Of a DNA stretch of 5,830 nucleotides, positions 1 to 5,685 are shown in pieces (the first letter of the stretch is position 1; every line of letters starts with the position of its first letter). The stretch is from JANWZL01 sp037445185 (GTDB lineage: Bacteria; Pseudomonadota; Gammaproteobacteria; Burkholderiales; Thiobacillaceae). The notes beneath the pieces were generated by a model. The model searched no databases. It saw only the letters and a program-made list of their open reading frames with translations, and was not told the origin of the DNA. The DNA is taken from contig JBBIKZ010000135.1 in the NCBI GenBank assembly GCA_037445185.1, positions 1-5,830 on the forward strand, given 5' to 3'. A program made the translations under genes and the position numbers.

Positions 1-1
1 G

Positions 2-598
2 GTTATAGAACGGGGCAAGCCATACGCGCCGTCGTCGCCGCCGGAACGTTACGTGGTCCGTGCCGGTGACAACCTCTACCGTATCGCGCTCGAGCACGGT
101 CTCGATTATCGGCAGCTCGCCCGTTGGAACGGGATCGCCCAGCCGGACCGGCTCGTCGCCGGTACCAGCCTCCGGCTGCGGCCGCCCCCCGAGGCGACGA
201 TGGCGGAGGACGAGATCGAGGAGAACGAGGACCCGGTCAAATGGGTTTGGCCCGTACGGGGCAAGGTCATCGCCGAATACGACGAACGGGCAGGGCGCAA
301 GGGCATTCAGCTCGCCGCCCCTTACGGCACCCCCATCCAGGCGGCCGCGCCCGGACGCGTGGTCTATGCGGGACAGGGGCTGCGCGGCTACGGTAAACTC
401 ACCATCATCCGACATGGCAAGGTGTTCCTGTCCGCCTATGCGCATCAGTCCAGGATCCTCGTCAAGGAGGGCGACCTGGTCGCGCAGGGCCAGAGAATCG
501 GCGAGGTGGGCGATACGGACGCGGAACGGGCGAAACTGCATTTCGAGATCAGGGCTTACGGCAGGCCGGTGAATCCGGCAGACTATTTGCCTGGCTGA
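2..598 (+). CDS. nlpD: NlpD-like LysM/M23 murein hydrolase activator, 5'-truncated
   Basis: The reading frame is open from the window edge, so the gene starts upstream; the GTG at 53 lies inside the LysM domain and is not the start. About 198 C-terminal residues are visible. A LysM peptidoglycan-binding domain (visible residues about 17-60, RYVVRAGDNLYRIA onward) is followed by a short acidic linker and a LytM/M23 domain (about 82-196) ending in LHFEIR and NPADYLPG. Family knowledge: NlpD is an outer-membrane lipoprotein that activates the amidase AmiC during septum splitting and is itself not an active peptidase. That fits here, because the usual metal-binding HxGxD position reads GRKGIQ (about 98-103) and the final HxH reads KLH (178-180). 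The lipoprotein signal would be outside the window. It sits 92 bases upstream of rpoS on the same strand, the classic nlpD-rpoS order, and in E. coli a main rpoS promoter lies within nlpD. A generic M23 protein is the alternative, but context favours NlpD. Confidence 0.93.
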   Translation, partial: VIERGKPYAPSSPPERYVVRAGDNLYRIALEHGLDYRQLARWNGIAQPDRLVAGTSLRLRPPPEATMAEDEIEENEDPVKWVWPVRGKVIAEYDERAGRKGIQLAAPYGTPIQAAAPGRVVYAGQGLRGYGKLTIIRHGKVFLSAYAHQSRILVKEGDLVAQGQRIGEVGDTDAERAKLHFEIRAYGRPVNPADYLPG

Positions 599-623
599 GC
601 CACTGCCGCGAGCCGCCCTGGCC

Positions 624-652
624 GTCGCCCGCACCCCCGGCACGCGGGCGAC
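624..652 (+). promoter_or_regulatory. GC-rich hairpin in the nlpD-rpoS intergenic leader
   Basis: A perfect 9-bp inverted repeat, GTCGCCCGC (624-632) and GCGGGCGAC (644-652), encloses an 11-base loop. It ends 23 bases before the rpoS Shine-Dalgarno. No T-run follows, so it is not a standard intrinsic terminator. If rpoS is transcribed from inside nlpD, as in E. coli, this would be a stable stem in the rpoS 5' leader. A role in translation control, mRNA stability or attenuation is inference; the sequence shows only the stem. Confidence 0.5.
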
Positions 653-675
653 ACGGTGAGCGGCAACCGAGACAC

Positions 676-682
676 GAGGAGG
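676..682 (+). promoter_or_regulatory. Shine-Dalgarno of rpoS that decides a TTG start
   Basis: GAGGAGG lies 8 bases before the TTG at 691, a near-perfect anti-16S match at good spacing. The first in-frame ATG, at 718, has no comparable site at the right distance. This supports initiation at the UUG codon. Confidence 0.8.
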
Positions 683-690
683 CAACAGAC

Positions 691-1626
691 TTGGAAGAGA
701 ACGAGCTCGATCCGGACATGGAGCCTCTGGCCGAGGCTGAACTGGAGGATGAAGAGCCCTCCCCCGCGCCGGCGGAAGCGGACTATCTGTCTGACGAGCT
801 GCATGATGTGACGCAGCTCTATCTCAACGAGATCGGCCGCGAGAGTCTGCTTACGCCACAGGAGGAGAGGGAGCTGGCACTGCGCATGCGCCAGGGCGAC
901 TTCGAGGCGCGCCAGCGGATGATCCAGCACAACCTGCGCCTGGTGGTCAACATCGCCAAACATTACCTCAACCGCGGGCTCTCCCTGCTCGACCTGATCG
1001 AGGAGGGCAACCTGGGTCTCATGCACGCCCTGGACAAATTCGAGCCCGAGCGCGGTTTCCGCTTCTCCACCTACGCCACCTGGTGGATCCGCCAGAACAT
1101 CGAGCGGGCGATCATGAACCAGTCGCGCACCATCCGTCTGCCGGTGCACGTGATCAAGGAGCTCAACGTCTATCTCAGGGCGCAACGTCATCTGGAGACG
1201 CACGGCATCACGGATGCGGGGCCGGACGAGATCGCGCATCTCACCGGTCGGCCGGTGGAGGAGGTCAGACGCGTGATGCAGCTCAACGACCGGGTCGCCT
1301 CGCTGGATGCGCCGCTGGAGATCGACCCGTCACTGTCCATCGTCGAGGCCATCGCTGACGAGAACTCCGAAATGCCGGAGGAGATGCTGCAGAACGCCGA
1401 GGTGGAGCATTACGTCCAGGAGTGGTTGGCGGAGCTGAGCGAGAAGCACCGCTGGGTCATCGAGCGTCGCTTCGGCCTCAACAACCAGGACGTGGCCACC
1501 CTCGAGGAGCTGGCCGAACACTTGGGGGTGACGCGCGAGCGCGTGCGTCAGATCCAGCTCGAGGCCCTGCACACCCTGCGCCGCATCCTGCGCCGACGCG
1601 GACTGTCCAAGGACGGGCTGCTCTGA
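691..1626 (+). CDS. rpoS: RNA polymerase sigma factor RpoS (sigma-38)
   Basis: A 311-residue sigma-70 family protein, slightly shorter than the 330-residue E. coli RpoS. It directs RNA polymerase to general stress and stationary-phase promoters. Visible parts are an acidic N-terminus (1-35), region 1.2 (about 36-70, with TQLYLNEIG), region 2 (about 72-142, with NLRLVVNIAKHYLNRG, DLIEEGNLGL and the -10-binding FRFSTYATWWIRQ), region 3 (about 151-227) and region 4 (about 245-305) with the helix-turn-helix LEELAEHLGVTRERVRQIQ. The RpoS-typical IRLPVHVIKELNVYLR segment separates it from RpoD and RpoH. Its K156 matches E. coli K173, implicated there in -10-element contact and RssB-dependent proteolysis. 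The start is a TTG chosen for its strong Shine-Dalgarno; ATG at 718 would remove nine acidic residues. It follows nlpD in the usual order and converges on the downstream GST gene. Confidence 0.95.
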   Translation: MEENELDPDMEPLAEAELEDEEPSPAPAEADYLSDELHDVTQLYLNEIGRESLLTPQEERELALRMRQGDFEARQRMIQHNLRLVVNIAKHYLNRGLSLLDLIEEGNLGLMHALDKFEPERGFRFSTYATWWIRQNIERAIMNQSRTIRLPVHVIKELNVYLRAQRHLETHGITDAGPDEIAHLTGRPVEEVRRVMQLNDRVASLDAPLEIDPSLSIVEAIADENSEMPEEMLQNAEVEHYVQEWLAELSEKHRWVIERRFGLNNQDVATLEELAEHLGVTRERVRQIQLEALHTLRRILRRRGLSKDGLL

Positions 1627-1633
1627 TCCGGGC

Positions 1634-2242
1634 TCAGGCGGTCGGCACGCTGTCCCTGAAGGCGGGACGCTGCATCAGCCGCTCGTGCAAGGCGGACAGG
1701 TTGGGGTGCTGGCGGCGCCAGTCGATCTCGGGGAAGCGGAACTCGAGATAGCCCAGGGCGCACCCCGTCGCGATGTCGGACAGGTTGAAGAACTCCCCGG
1801 TGCACCACTCCTGGTCGCCGAGATCCTCGCTCATGACCTCGAGACCGGCGGTGATCTTGCGCATCTGACGCTCTATCCACTCCTGGCTCTGCTGCTCTAC
1901 AGGACGTTTGCGCTCGAGAAAGATGGTGGCGGCGGCCTCACAGATGCCATCGGCGAGGGCCTCCCAGCGCTTGACCAGGATACGCGGGCGGGGCTCCCTG
2001 GGCAGAAGGTGACCCACCGGGCTCACGCTGTCCAGATATTCGACGATGACGCGGGAATCGAACAGGGTCTTGCCATCCTCCATCACCCAGACCGGCACCT
2101 TGCCCAGGGGGTTGTACTCGGGCACACGGGTGTTCGCCTCCCACGGCACGTCGACGACGAGGTTGTAGTCGATGTGCTTCTCCGCCGCCACGACGCGGAC
2201 CTTGCGGGCAAACGGGCTGGTGAGGGATGCGATCAGTTTCAT
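1634..2242 (-). CDS. Glutathione S-transferase family protein, YibF-like
   Basis: A 202-residue soluble GST from the ATG at 2242, the same length as E. coli YibF, which it resembles throughout. The N-terminal thioredoxin-like domain (about 1-80) has the SLTSPFARK motif with candidate catalytic Ser9, the GKVPV loop with cis-proline Pro50, and the glutathione-contacting FDS (Asp62-Ser63). An all-helical domain follows and holds the conserved LSDIA N-capping motif near 154-158. The family conjugates or binds glutathione in the cytoplasm; the physiological substrate is unknown. I chose 2242 because the first beta-strand of the GST fold starts there. An in-frame ATG at 2278 would add 12 residues (MAIRSTNAVNQR), and neither start has a clear Shine-Dalgarno. 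The gene follows gltX on the same strand with 74 bases between (38 for the longer form) and no terminator, so co-transcription is likely. Its stop lies 7 bases from the convergent rpoS stop. Confidence 0.9.
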   Translation of the reverse strand: MKLIASLTSPFARKVRVVAAEKHIDYNLVVDVPWEANTRVPEYNPLGKVPVWVMEDGKTLFDSRVIVEYLDSVSPVGHLLPREPRPRILVKRWEALADGICEAAATIFLERKRPVEQQSQEWIERQMRKITAGLEVMSEDLGDQEWCTGEFFNLSDIATGCALGYLEFRFPEIDWRRQHPNLSALHERLMQRPAFRDSVPTA

Positions 2243-2316
2243 GCGCTGATTGACGGCGTTGGTCGAGCGGATGGCCATTGTCGAGCAGTTGTTGGATGTT
2301 TGCTTGAACCGGAATT

Positions 2317-3753
2317 TTACCCTGCCGCGTCCGGATTGGCGCCTCGGCCCACTGCCAGCAGGAGCGGCCAGGCGGCGTCCAGGCGGCGTCGGGTCTCCGC
2401 CCTGCCCAGCAGTTCCAGGGTGACGTCGATGGAGGGGGTTTGTGCGGTCCCGAAGAGCAGCAGGCGCAGCGGGATGCCCACCTGGCCCAGCTTGAGTCCG
2501 TGTTGCTTGGCGGTGTCCTTGAGGGCCTGGGACAGGCTGGCCGCGTCCCAGGACAGGGTGGCGAAGCGGCCCTTGAGCGCTTCCAGCGCGGGCAGGGCGG
2601 CCGCGTCCGCCATTTCCTGCCATTGCGCCGCTGTCGGCATGGCCTGGCGATAGAAGATGTGGGCGGCATCCGCCAGTTCCTGGAGGGTCGCCACCCGCTC
2701 CTTGAGCAGGCCCACCACCCGCTGCAGGTCCGGCCCGCCCTCCGGATCGATGCCCTGGCGGGTGAGATACGGCCTGACCAGGGTGGCCAGACGGCCGTCA
2801 TCGGCCTCCTTCATGTACTGCTGGTTGAGCCAGGTGAGCTTGCCCTGATCGAAGCGGGCGGCGGAGTGGCTCACGTCGGCCACGTCGAACCAGCGGATGA
2901 AGGAGGGCAGGCCGAACTTCTCGGCGTCGCCATATCCCCATCCCAGCCGGGCCAGATAGTTGAGGAGGGCCTCGGGCAGGTAGCCGTCTTCCTTGTACTG
3001 CAGCACCGAGACCGCGCCGTGGCGCTTGGACAGCCGCTCGCCGTCATGGCCGAGGATCATGGGTACGTGGGCGTAGGTCGGGATGGGCGCACCCAGGGCC
3101 TTCAAGATGTTGATCTGGCGCGGGGTGTTGTTGACGTGGTCGTCGCCGCGGATGACGTGGGTGATGCCCATGTCCCAGTCGTCCACCACCACGCCGAAGT
3201 TGTAGGTGGGGATGCCGTCGGCACGCATGAGCACGAGATCGTCCAGCTCGCTGTTGGCGATCGAGATCGGTCCCTTGATGAGGTCATGAAAGGTGACGCT
3301 GCCGTCCCGGGGGTTGCGAAAGCGCAGCACCGGGGTCACGCCTGCGGGCGGCTCGGGCAGCCGTTTGCCTGGCTCCGGCCGCCAACGCCCGTCGTAGCGG
3401 GGCTTCTCGCCCCGGGCACGCTGCGCCTCGCGCATCGTCTCCAGCTCTTCCTTGCTGGCGTAGCAGTAGTAGGCATGACCCGCGGCGAGGAGCTGCTCGG
3501 CCACCTCCCGATAGCGCGCCAGGCGTTGCATCTGATAGTACGGGCCCTCATCCCAGTCCAGGCCCAGCCATTTGAGTCCGTCCAGGATGGCCTGCTCCGA
3601 TTCGAGCGTGGAGCGCTCCTGGTCGGTGTCTTCGATGCGCAGGACGAACTGCCCCCCGTGTTTACGGGCATAGGCCCAGGAGAACAGGGCCGTGCGGGCA
3701 CCGCCGATGTGCAGGTAGCCAGTGGGCGAGGGGGCGAAACGGGTGCGGATCAT
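2317..3753 (-). CDS. gltX: Glutamate--tRNA ligase (GluRS)
   Basis: A 478-residue class I aminoacyl-tRNA synthetase, close to the 471 residues of E. coli GltX. It attaches glutamate to tRNA-Glu in the cytoplasm using ATP. The Rossmann-fold catalytic domain begins at once with RFAPSPTGYLHIGGART (HIGH-type motif at 15-18). The LRIEDTD motif (38-44), IRGDDHVNNTPRQ (201-213) and the KMSKS-equivalent ERLSKRHGAVSV (239-250) follow. The C-terminal third is the helical anticodon-binding region. The start is the ATG at 3753; only a weak Shine-Dalgarno precedes it, but the N-terminal motif lies at the standard distance. Oddity: of the E. coli zinc ligands C98, C100, C125 and H127, only the first is kept (C97); the others are A99, W124 and P126. 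Upstream it is divergent from a tRNA-Val gene, and downstream it probably runs into the GST gene. Whether the enzyme is strictly discriminating cannot be told from sequence alone. Confidence 0.97.
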   Translation of the reverse strand: MIRTRFAPSPTGYLHIGGARTALFSWAYARKHGGQFVLRIEDTDQERSTLESEQAILDGLKWLGLDWDEGPYYQMQRLARYREVAEQLLAAGHAYYCYASKEELETMREAQRARGEKPRYDGRWRPEPGKRLPEPPAGVTPVLRFRNPRDGSVTFHDLIKGPISIANSELDDLVLMRADGIPTYNFGVVVDDWDMGITHVIRGDDHVNNTPRQINILKALGAPIPTYAHVPMILGHDGERLSKRHGAVSVLQYKEDGYLPEALLNYLARLGWGYGDAEKFGLPSFIRWFDVADVSHSAARFDQGKLTWLNQQYMKEADDGRLATLVRPYLTRQGIDPEGGPDLQRVVGLLKERVATLQELADAAHIFYRQAMPTAAQWQEMADAAALPALEALKGRFATLSWDAASLSQALKDTAKQHGLKLGQVGIPLRLLLFGTAQTPSIDVTLELLGRAETRRRLDAAWPLLLAVGRGANPDAAG

Positions 3754-3780
3754 GACCGTTCAGGCGGACGAAAAGCGCCA

Positions 3781-3809
3781 ATTCTAAGGGATGTGCCCGA
3801 TCGTATTCA
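3781..3809 (-). promoter_or_regulatory. Candidate sigma-70 promoter of gltX
   Basis: On the minus strand, TAGAAT (3786 down to 3781) is a good -10 hexamer. At a 17-base spacing the -35 position reads TGAATA, a weak match. Transcription would begin near 3774, giving a leader of about 21 bases before the gltX ATG. The -10 is identical to that of the divergent tRNA promoter. Confidence 0.5.
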
Positions 3810-3819
3810 GAAAAAAGCT

Positions 3820-3848
3820 TTGACCCCTTTATCGCGCATGGTTAGAAT
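3820..3848 (+). promoter_or_regulatory. Sigma-70 promoter of the tRNA-Val gene, stable-RNA type
   Basis: TTGACC (3820-3825) and TAGAAT (3843-3848) are separated by exactly 17 bases, a near-consensus sigma-70 promoter. A run of six A residues (3811-3816) lies just upstream of the -35, where an UP-element proximal subsite binds the alpha subunit. The predicted start is near 3855, about 7 bases before the mature tRNA. The stretch after the -10 is GCGCGCC, the GC-rich discriminator typical of stable-RNA promoters under stringent (ppGpp/DksA) control. The regulation is inferred from these elements. Confidence 0.85.
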
Positions 3849-3861
3849 GCGCGCCTCTTCC

Positions 3862-3936
3862 GGGCAGCTAGCTCAGCGGTAGAGCACCGCCTTCACACGG
3901 CGGGGGTCACAGGTTCGAACCCTGTGCTGCCCACCA
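3862..3936 (+). tRNA. tRNA-Val, anticodon CAC
   Basis: A complete 75-base cloverleaf. The acceptor stem is GGGCAGC (3862-3868) with GCTGCCC (3926-3932). The D stem is GCTC/GAGC. The anticodon stem is CCGCC (3887-3891) with GGCGG (3899-3903), around loop TTCACAC with anticodon CAC at 3894-3896. The variable loop is GGGTC, and the T stem ACAGG/CCTGT encloses TTCGAAC. Discriminator A (3933) and an encoded CCA (3934-3936) complete it. It decodes GUG; A35, C36 and A73 fit the valine identity set. E. coli has no CAC isoacceptor and uses UAC and GAC, so this dedicated GUG reader fits a GC-rich genome. It has its own promoter. No second tRNA follows, and no intrinsic terminator with a T-run is visible in the 70 bases before the convergent small gene. 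Confidence 0.97.
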
Positions 3937-4006
3937 CCTCCCGCCTAAGTCTCTATCCCGGGGTCCGGTGCTGGACCACGTGTTCCCGCGCACCTGTTGC
4001 GGGCCA

Positions 4007-4282
4007 TCAGGGCCGGCAGAAGACGTCCGTCTCCCGCGCCGCCAACACGCCGGGGATCGCCGGGTGGCGGTTGAGCCGCTCCAGGACCCGATCGTAATCC
4101 TGATCCATCATGCGGCCGCTGAAGACGATGTGGATGAAACCGCCCTCGTGCACCTTGTAGCTGACGTCGGTGATCCGTTCCGTCTGCAGGATCTCGCGCA
4201 GCGCGGCCTCGGCCGCCTGCTGGCCGGCGAGGAGGGATGGCGTGAACAGAACGAGGCATAGGGTCGCGAGCAGACGCGGCAT
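4007..4282 (-). CDS. Small exported protein of unknown function
   Basis: A 91-residue protein that I do not recognise. It opens with a typical Sec signal peptide: MPR, then a hydrophobic core (about residues 4-18, LLATLCLVLFTPSLL) and likely cleavage after Ala19, leaving a mature periplasmic protein of about 72 residues. The mature part has a predicted amphipathic helix (QQAAEAALREILQ), a likely beta hairpin (ITDVSYKVHEGGFIHIVFSG), then a helix (QDYDRVLERLNRH). A single mature cysteine lies three residues from the C-terminus. The overall alpha-beta-beta-alpha shape is reminiscent of small periplasmic domains, but I assign no family. The ATG at 4282 is supported by a GAGGAG Shine-Dalgarno (4294 down to 4289) six bases upstream. 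It lies 121 bases downstream of dapC on the same strand and converges on tRNA-Val. A possible -10 (TCTAAT, 4315 down to 4310) lacks a good -35. Confidence 0.8.
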   Translation of the reverse strand: MPRLLATLCLVLFTPSLLAGQQAAEAALREILQTERITDVSYKVHEGGFIHIVFSGRMMDQDYDRVLERLNRHPAIPGVLAARETDVFCRP

Positions 4283-4288
4283 GGCTGA

Positions 4289-4294
4289 CTCCTC
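4289..4294 (-). promoter_or_regulatory. Shine-Dalgarno of the small exported protein gene
   Basis: GAGGAG on the minus strand lies six bases before the ATG at 4282. It fixes the start at the natural beginning of the signal peptide and supports this short frame as a real gene. Confidence 0.7.
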
Positions 4295-4355
4295 GAGGGT
4301 TCCTGAACGATTAGAGGCGCGCGGACACGGATCGGTTCGGGTAGGGACGCCGGCT

Positions 4356-4371
4356 GCCGGGGATGCCCGGC
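4356..4371 (-). other. Short GC hairpin downstream of dapC
   Basis: A perfect 6-bp stem, GCCGGG with CCCGGC, around a 4-base loop, starting 32 bases after the dapC stop codon. There is no T-run after it, so it does not qualify as a standard intrinsic terminator. It could weaken read-through from dapC into the small downstream gene or protect the dapC mRNA 3' end; both are inference. In GC-rich DNA such a short stem can occur by chance. Confidence 0.25.
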
Positions 4372-4403
4372 CCTGGCGCCTGCGTCCTGTCGTGCGACTC
4401 GAT

Positions 4404-5603
4404 TCACAGCGAACGGACGAATTCGGCGATGCGGTGGGCTGCCGTCACGCATGGTTCGAGGTGGTCCACCAGGGCGATGCGCACATAGCCCCGGCCGGGG
4501 TTGACGCCTCTGGCCTCGCGCGCGAGATAGCTGCCGGGCAGGACGGTGACGTGCTGCTGACGGTAGAGCTCGCGCGCGAACTGGGTATCGTCCATGGGGA
4601 CGCGTGCCCAGAGGTAGAACCCGGCCTCGGCTGTCTCGAATTGCAGCACGTCCTGGAGCAACGGCATGACGCGGGCGAACTTCTCCCGGTATAGCCGCCG
4701 GTTCGCGCGCACATGCGCCTCGTCGCCCCAGGCGGCGGCGGAGGCGGCCTGCACCGCCGGGTTCATGGCGCTGCCGTGGTAGGTGCGGTAGAGCAGGAAT
4801 TTGGCCAGGATCGCGGCGTCGCCGGCGACGAAGCCGGAGCGCATCCCCGGCACGTTGGATCGCTTGGACAGGCTGTTGAACACCACCAGACGGGAGCCGG
4901 CCCCGCCCGGGTCGCGGCCCAGTTCGCGCGCCGCCGTGAGCGCACCGAGCGGAGGGTGGTTCTCCTCGAAGTAGATCTCGGAATAGCACTCGTCGGCGGC
5001 GATGACGAAATCGTGGCGGTCCGCCAGTTCGAACATGGCGCGCCACTCCTCCAGGGTCATGACCCGGCCCGTGGGGTTGCCAGGCGAGCAGACATAGATG
5101 AGCTGACACCAGTCCCACACCTCCTCCGGCACGAGGGAGAAGTCCATGCGAAAGCCGTTTTCAGGCAGGGTGTTGAGGAAGTAGGGGCGCGCCCCGGCCA
5201 GGATCGCCGCACCCTCGTAGATCTGGTAGAAGGGGTTGGGCGAGAGGACCATCTTGTGGTGGCGCGTCGGGTCGACCGCGGCCTGGGCGAAGGCGAACAG
5301 GGCTTCACGCGAGCCGTTGACCGGCAGAACCTGGGTGACGGGGTCCAGCGCCACGCCATAGCGCGCCAGCACCCAGTCGGCGATGGCCTCGCGCAGGGCT
5401 TCGCTGCCCTGGGTTATGGGATAATGGGCGAGCCCCTCCAGATGGGCGCTCAGGGTCTCGCGGACGAAGGCGGGTGTGGCGTGCCGGGGCTCGCCGATGG
5501 ACAGGTTGATGGCCGTCAGTTCGGCGTTGGGTGTGACCCCGGCGAACAATTCCCGCAGCTTCTGGAAGGGGTAGGGTTGCAGTTGGGCGAGGCGCGGATT
5601 CAC
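4404..5603 (-). CDS. dapC: N-succinyldiaminopimelate aminotransferase DapC
   Basis: A 399-residue fold-type I (class I/II) PLP aminotransferase of the proteobacterial DapC type. It makes N-succinyl-L,L-diaminopimelate from N-succinyl-2-amino-6-oxopimelate with glutamate as amino donor, in the succinylase route to meso-diaminopimelate and lysine. Visible landmarks are the N-terminal MNPRLAQLQPYPFQKL characteristic of this subgroup, NLSIGEP (33-39), SPGNPTG (173-179), AADECYSEIYF with Asp204 for the PLP ring nitrogen, SLSKRSNVPGMRSG with PLP-binding Lys247, and YVRIALV with Arg375 for the substrate carboxylate. The start is GTG at 5603; an in-frame stop at 5631-5633 leaves no other start upstream, and the Shine-Dalgarno is weak. 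Related aminotransferases (ArgD, other class I enzymes) can do the same step, but the motif set favours DapC. It is divergent from a transporter gene, with no other lysine gene in the window. Confidence 0.92.
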   Translation of the reverse strand: MNPRLAQLQPYPFQKLRELFAGVTPNAELTAINLSIGEPRHATPAFVRETLSAHLEGLAHYPITQGSEALREAIADWVLARYGVALDPVTQVLPVNGSREALFAFAQAAVDPTRHHKMVLSPNPFYQIYEGAAILAGARPYFLNTLPENGFRMDFSLVPEEVWDWCQLIYVCSPGNPTGRVMTLEEWRAMFELADRHDFVIAADECYSEIYFEENHPPLGALTAARELGRDPGGAGSRLVVFNSLSKRSNVPGMRSGFVAGDAAILAKFLLYRTYHGSAMNPAVQAASAAAWGDEAHVRANRRLYREKFARVMPLLQDVLQFETAEAGFYLWARVPMDDTQFARELYRQQHVTVLPGSYLAREARGVNPGRGYVRIALVDHLEPCVTAAHRIAEFVRSL

Positions 5604-5629
5604 GGGTGACGCTGTGGCGGAAAATATAA

Positions 5630-5635
5630 ATTATA
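5630..5635 (-). promoter_or_regulatory. Candidate -10 element of dapC in an AT-rich divergent region
   Basis: A perfect TATAAT on the minus strand lies 26 bases upstream of the dapC GTG, inside an AT island (5621-5636) that stands out in otherwise GC-rich sequence. At a 17-base spacing the -35 position reads CGGGAT, which is poor, so an activator may be needed or the -10 may act alone. The same island reads TATAAA on the plus strand (5625-5630), so it could serve the divergent transporter gene as well. Confidence 0.45.
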
Positions 5636-5685
5636 AGCGTACCGTGCGCCCCATCCCGCCGCCACGGCACCCCTTGTTGCCCAGT

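Noticed and set aside
583..1239. A 218-codon minus-strand frame opposite rpoS
   Set aside because: It overlaps the well-supported rpoS coding region and the end of nlpD, and shows no recognisable domain.
1634..2623. The long 329-codon form of the GST frame as the true gene
   Set aside because: Codons upstream of 2278 overlap the gltX 3' end in another frame and give a low-complexity Arg/Gly/Pro sequence; GST homology begins at the ATG at 2242.
2440..3882. A 480-codon open frame on the plus strand opposite gltX
   Set aside because: It lies antisense to a gltX gene with every family motif, runs into the tRNA-Val gene, and its translation shows no domain. Long antisense frames are expected in GC-rich DNA.
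3862..3936. tRNA-Val as an integration site for a mobile element
   Set aside because: No repeat of the tRNA 3' end occurs elsewhere in the window and no integrase or phage gene is nearby; all flanking genes look chromosomal.
3937..4006. Inverted repeats GGTCC/GGACC (3962-3977) and CCCGC/GCGGG after the tRNA as a terminator
   Set aside because: Each stem is only five pairs with a 6- to 9-base loop and no T-run follows, so there is no support for intrinsic termination.
4108..5118. A 336-codon minus-strand frame overlapping dapC and the small gene
   Set aside because: It is a shifted frame of dapC running into the small exported-protein gene, with Arg/Pro/Gly-rich, motif-free translation.
4713..5609. 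A 298-codon plus-strand frame opposite dapC
   Set aside because: It mirrors dapC in an antisense frame, is rich in Gly, Arg, Val and Glu without any motif, and overlaps a strongly supported aminotransferase gene.
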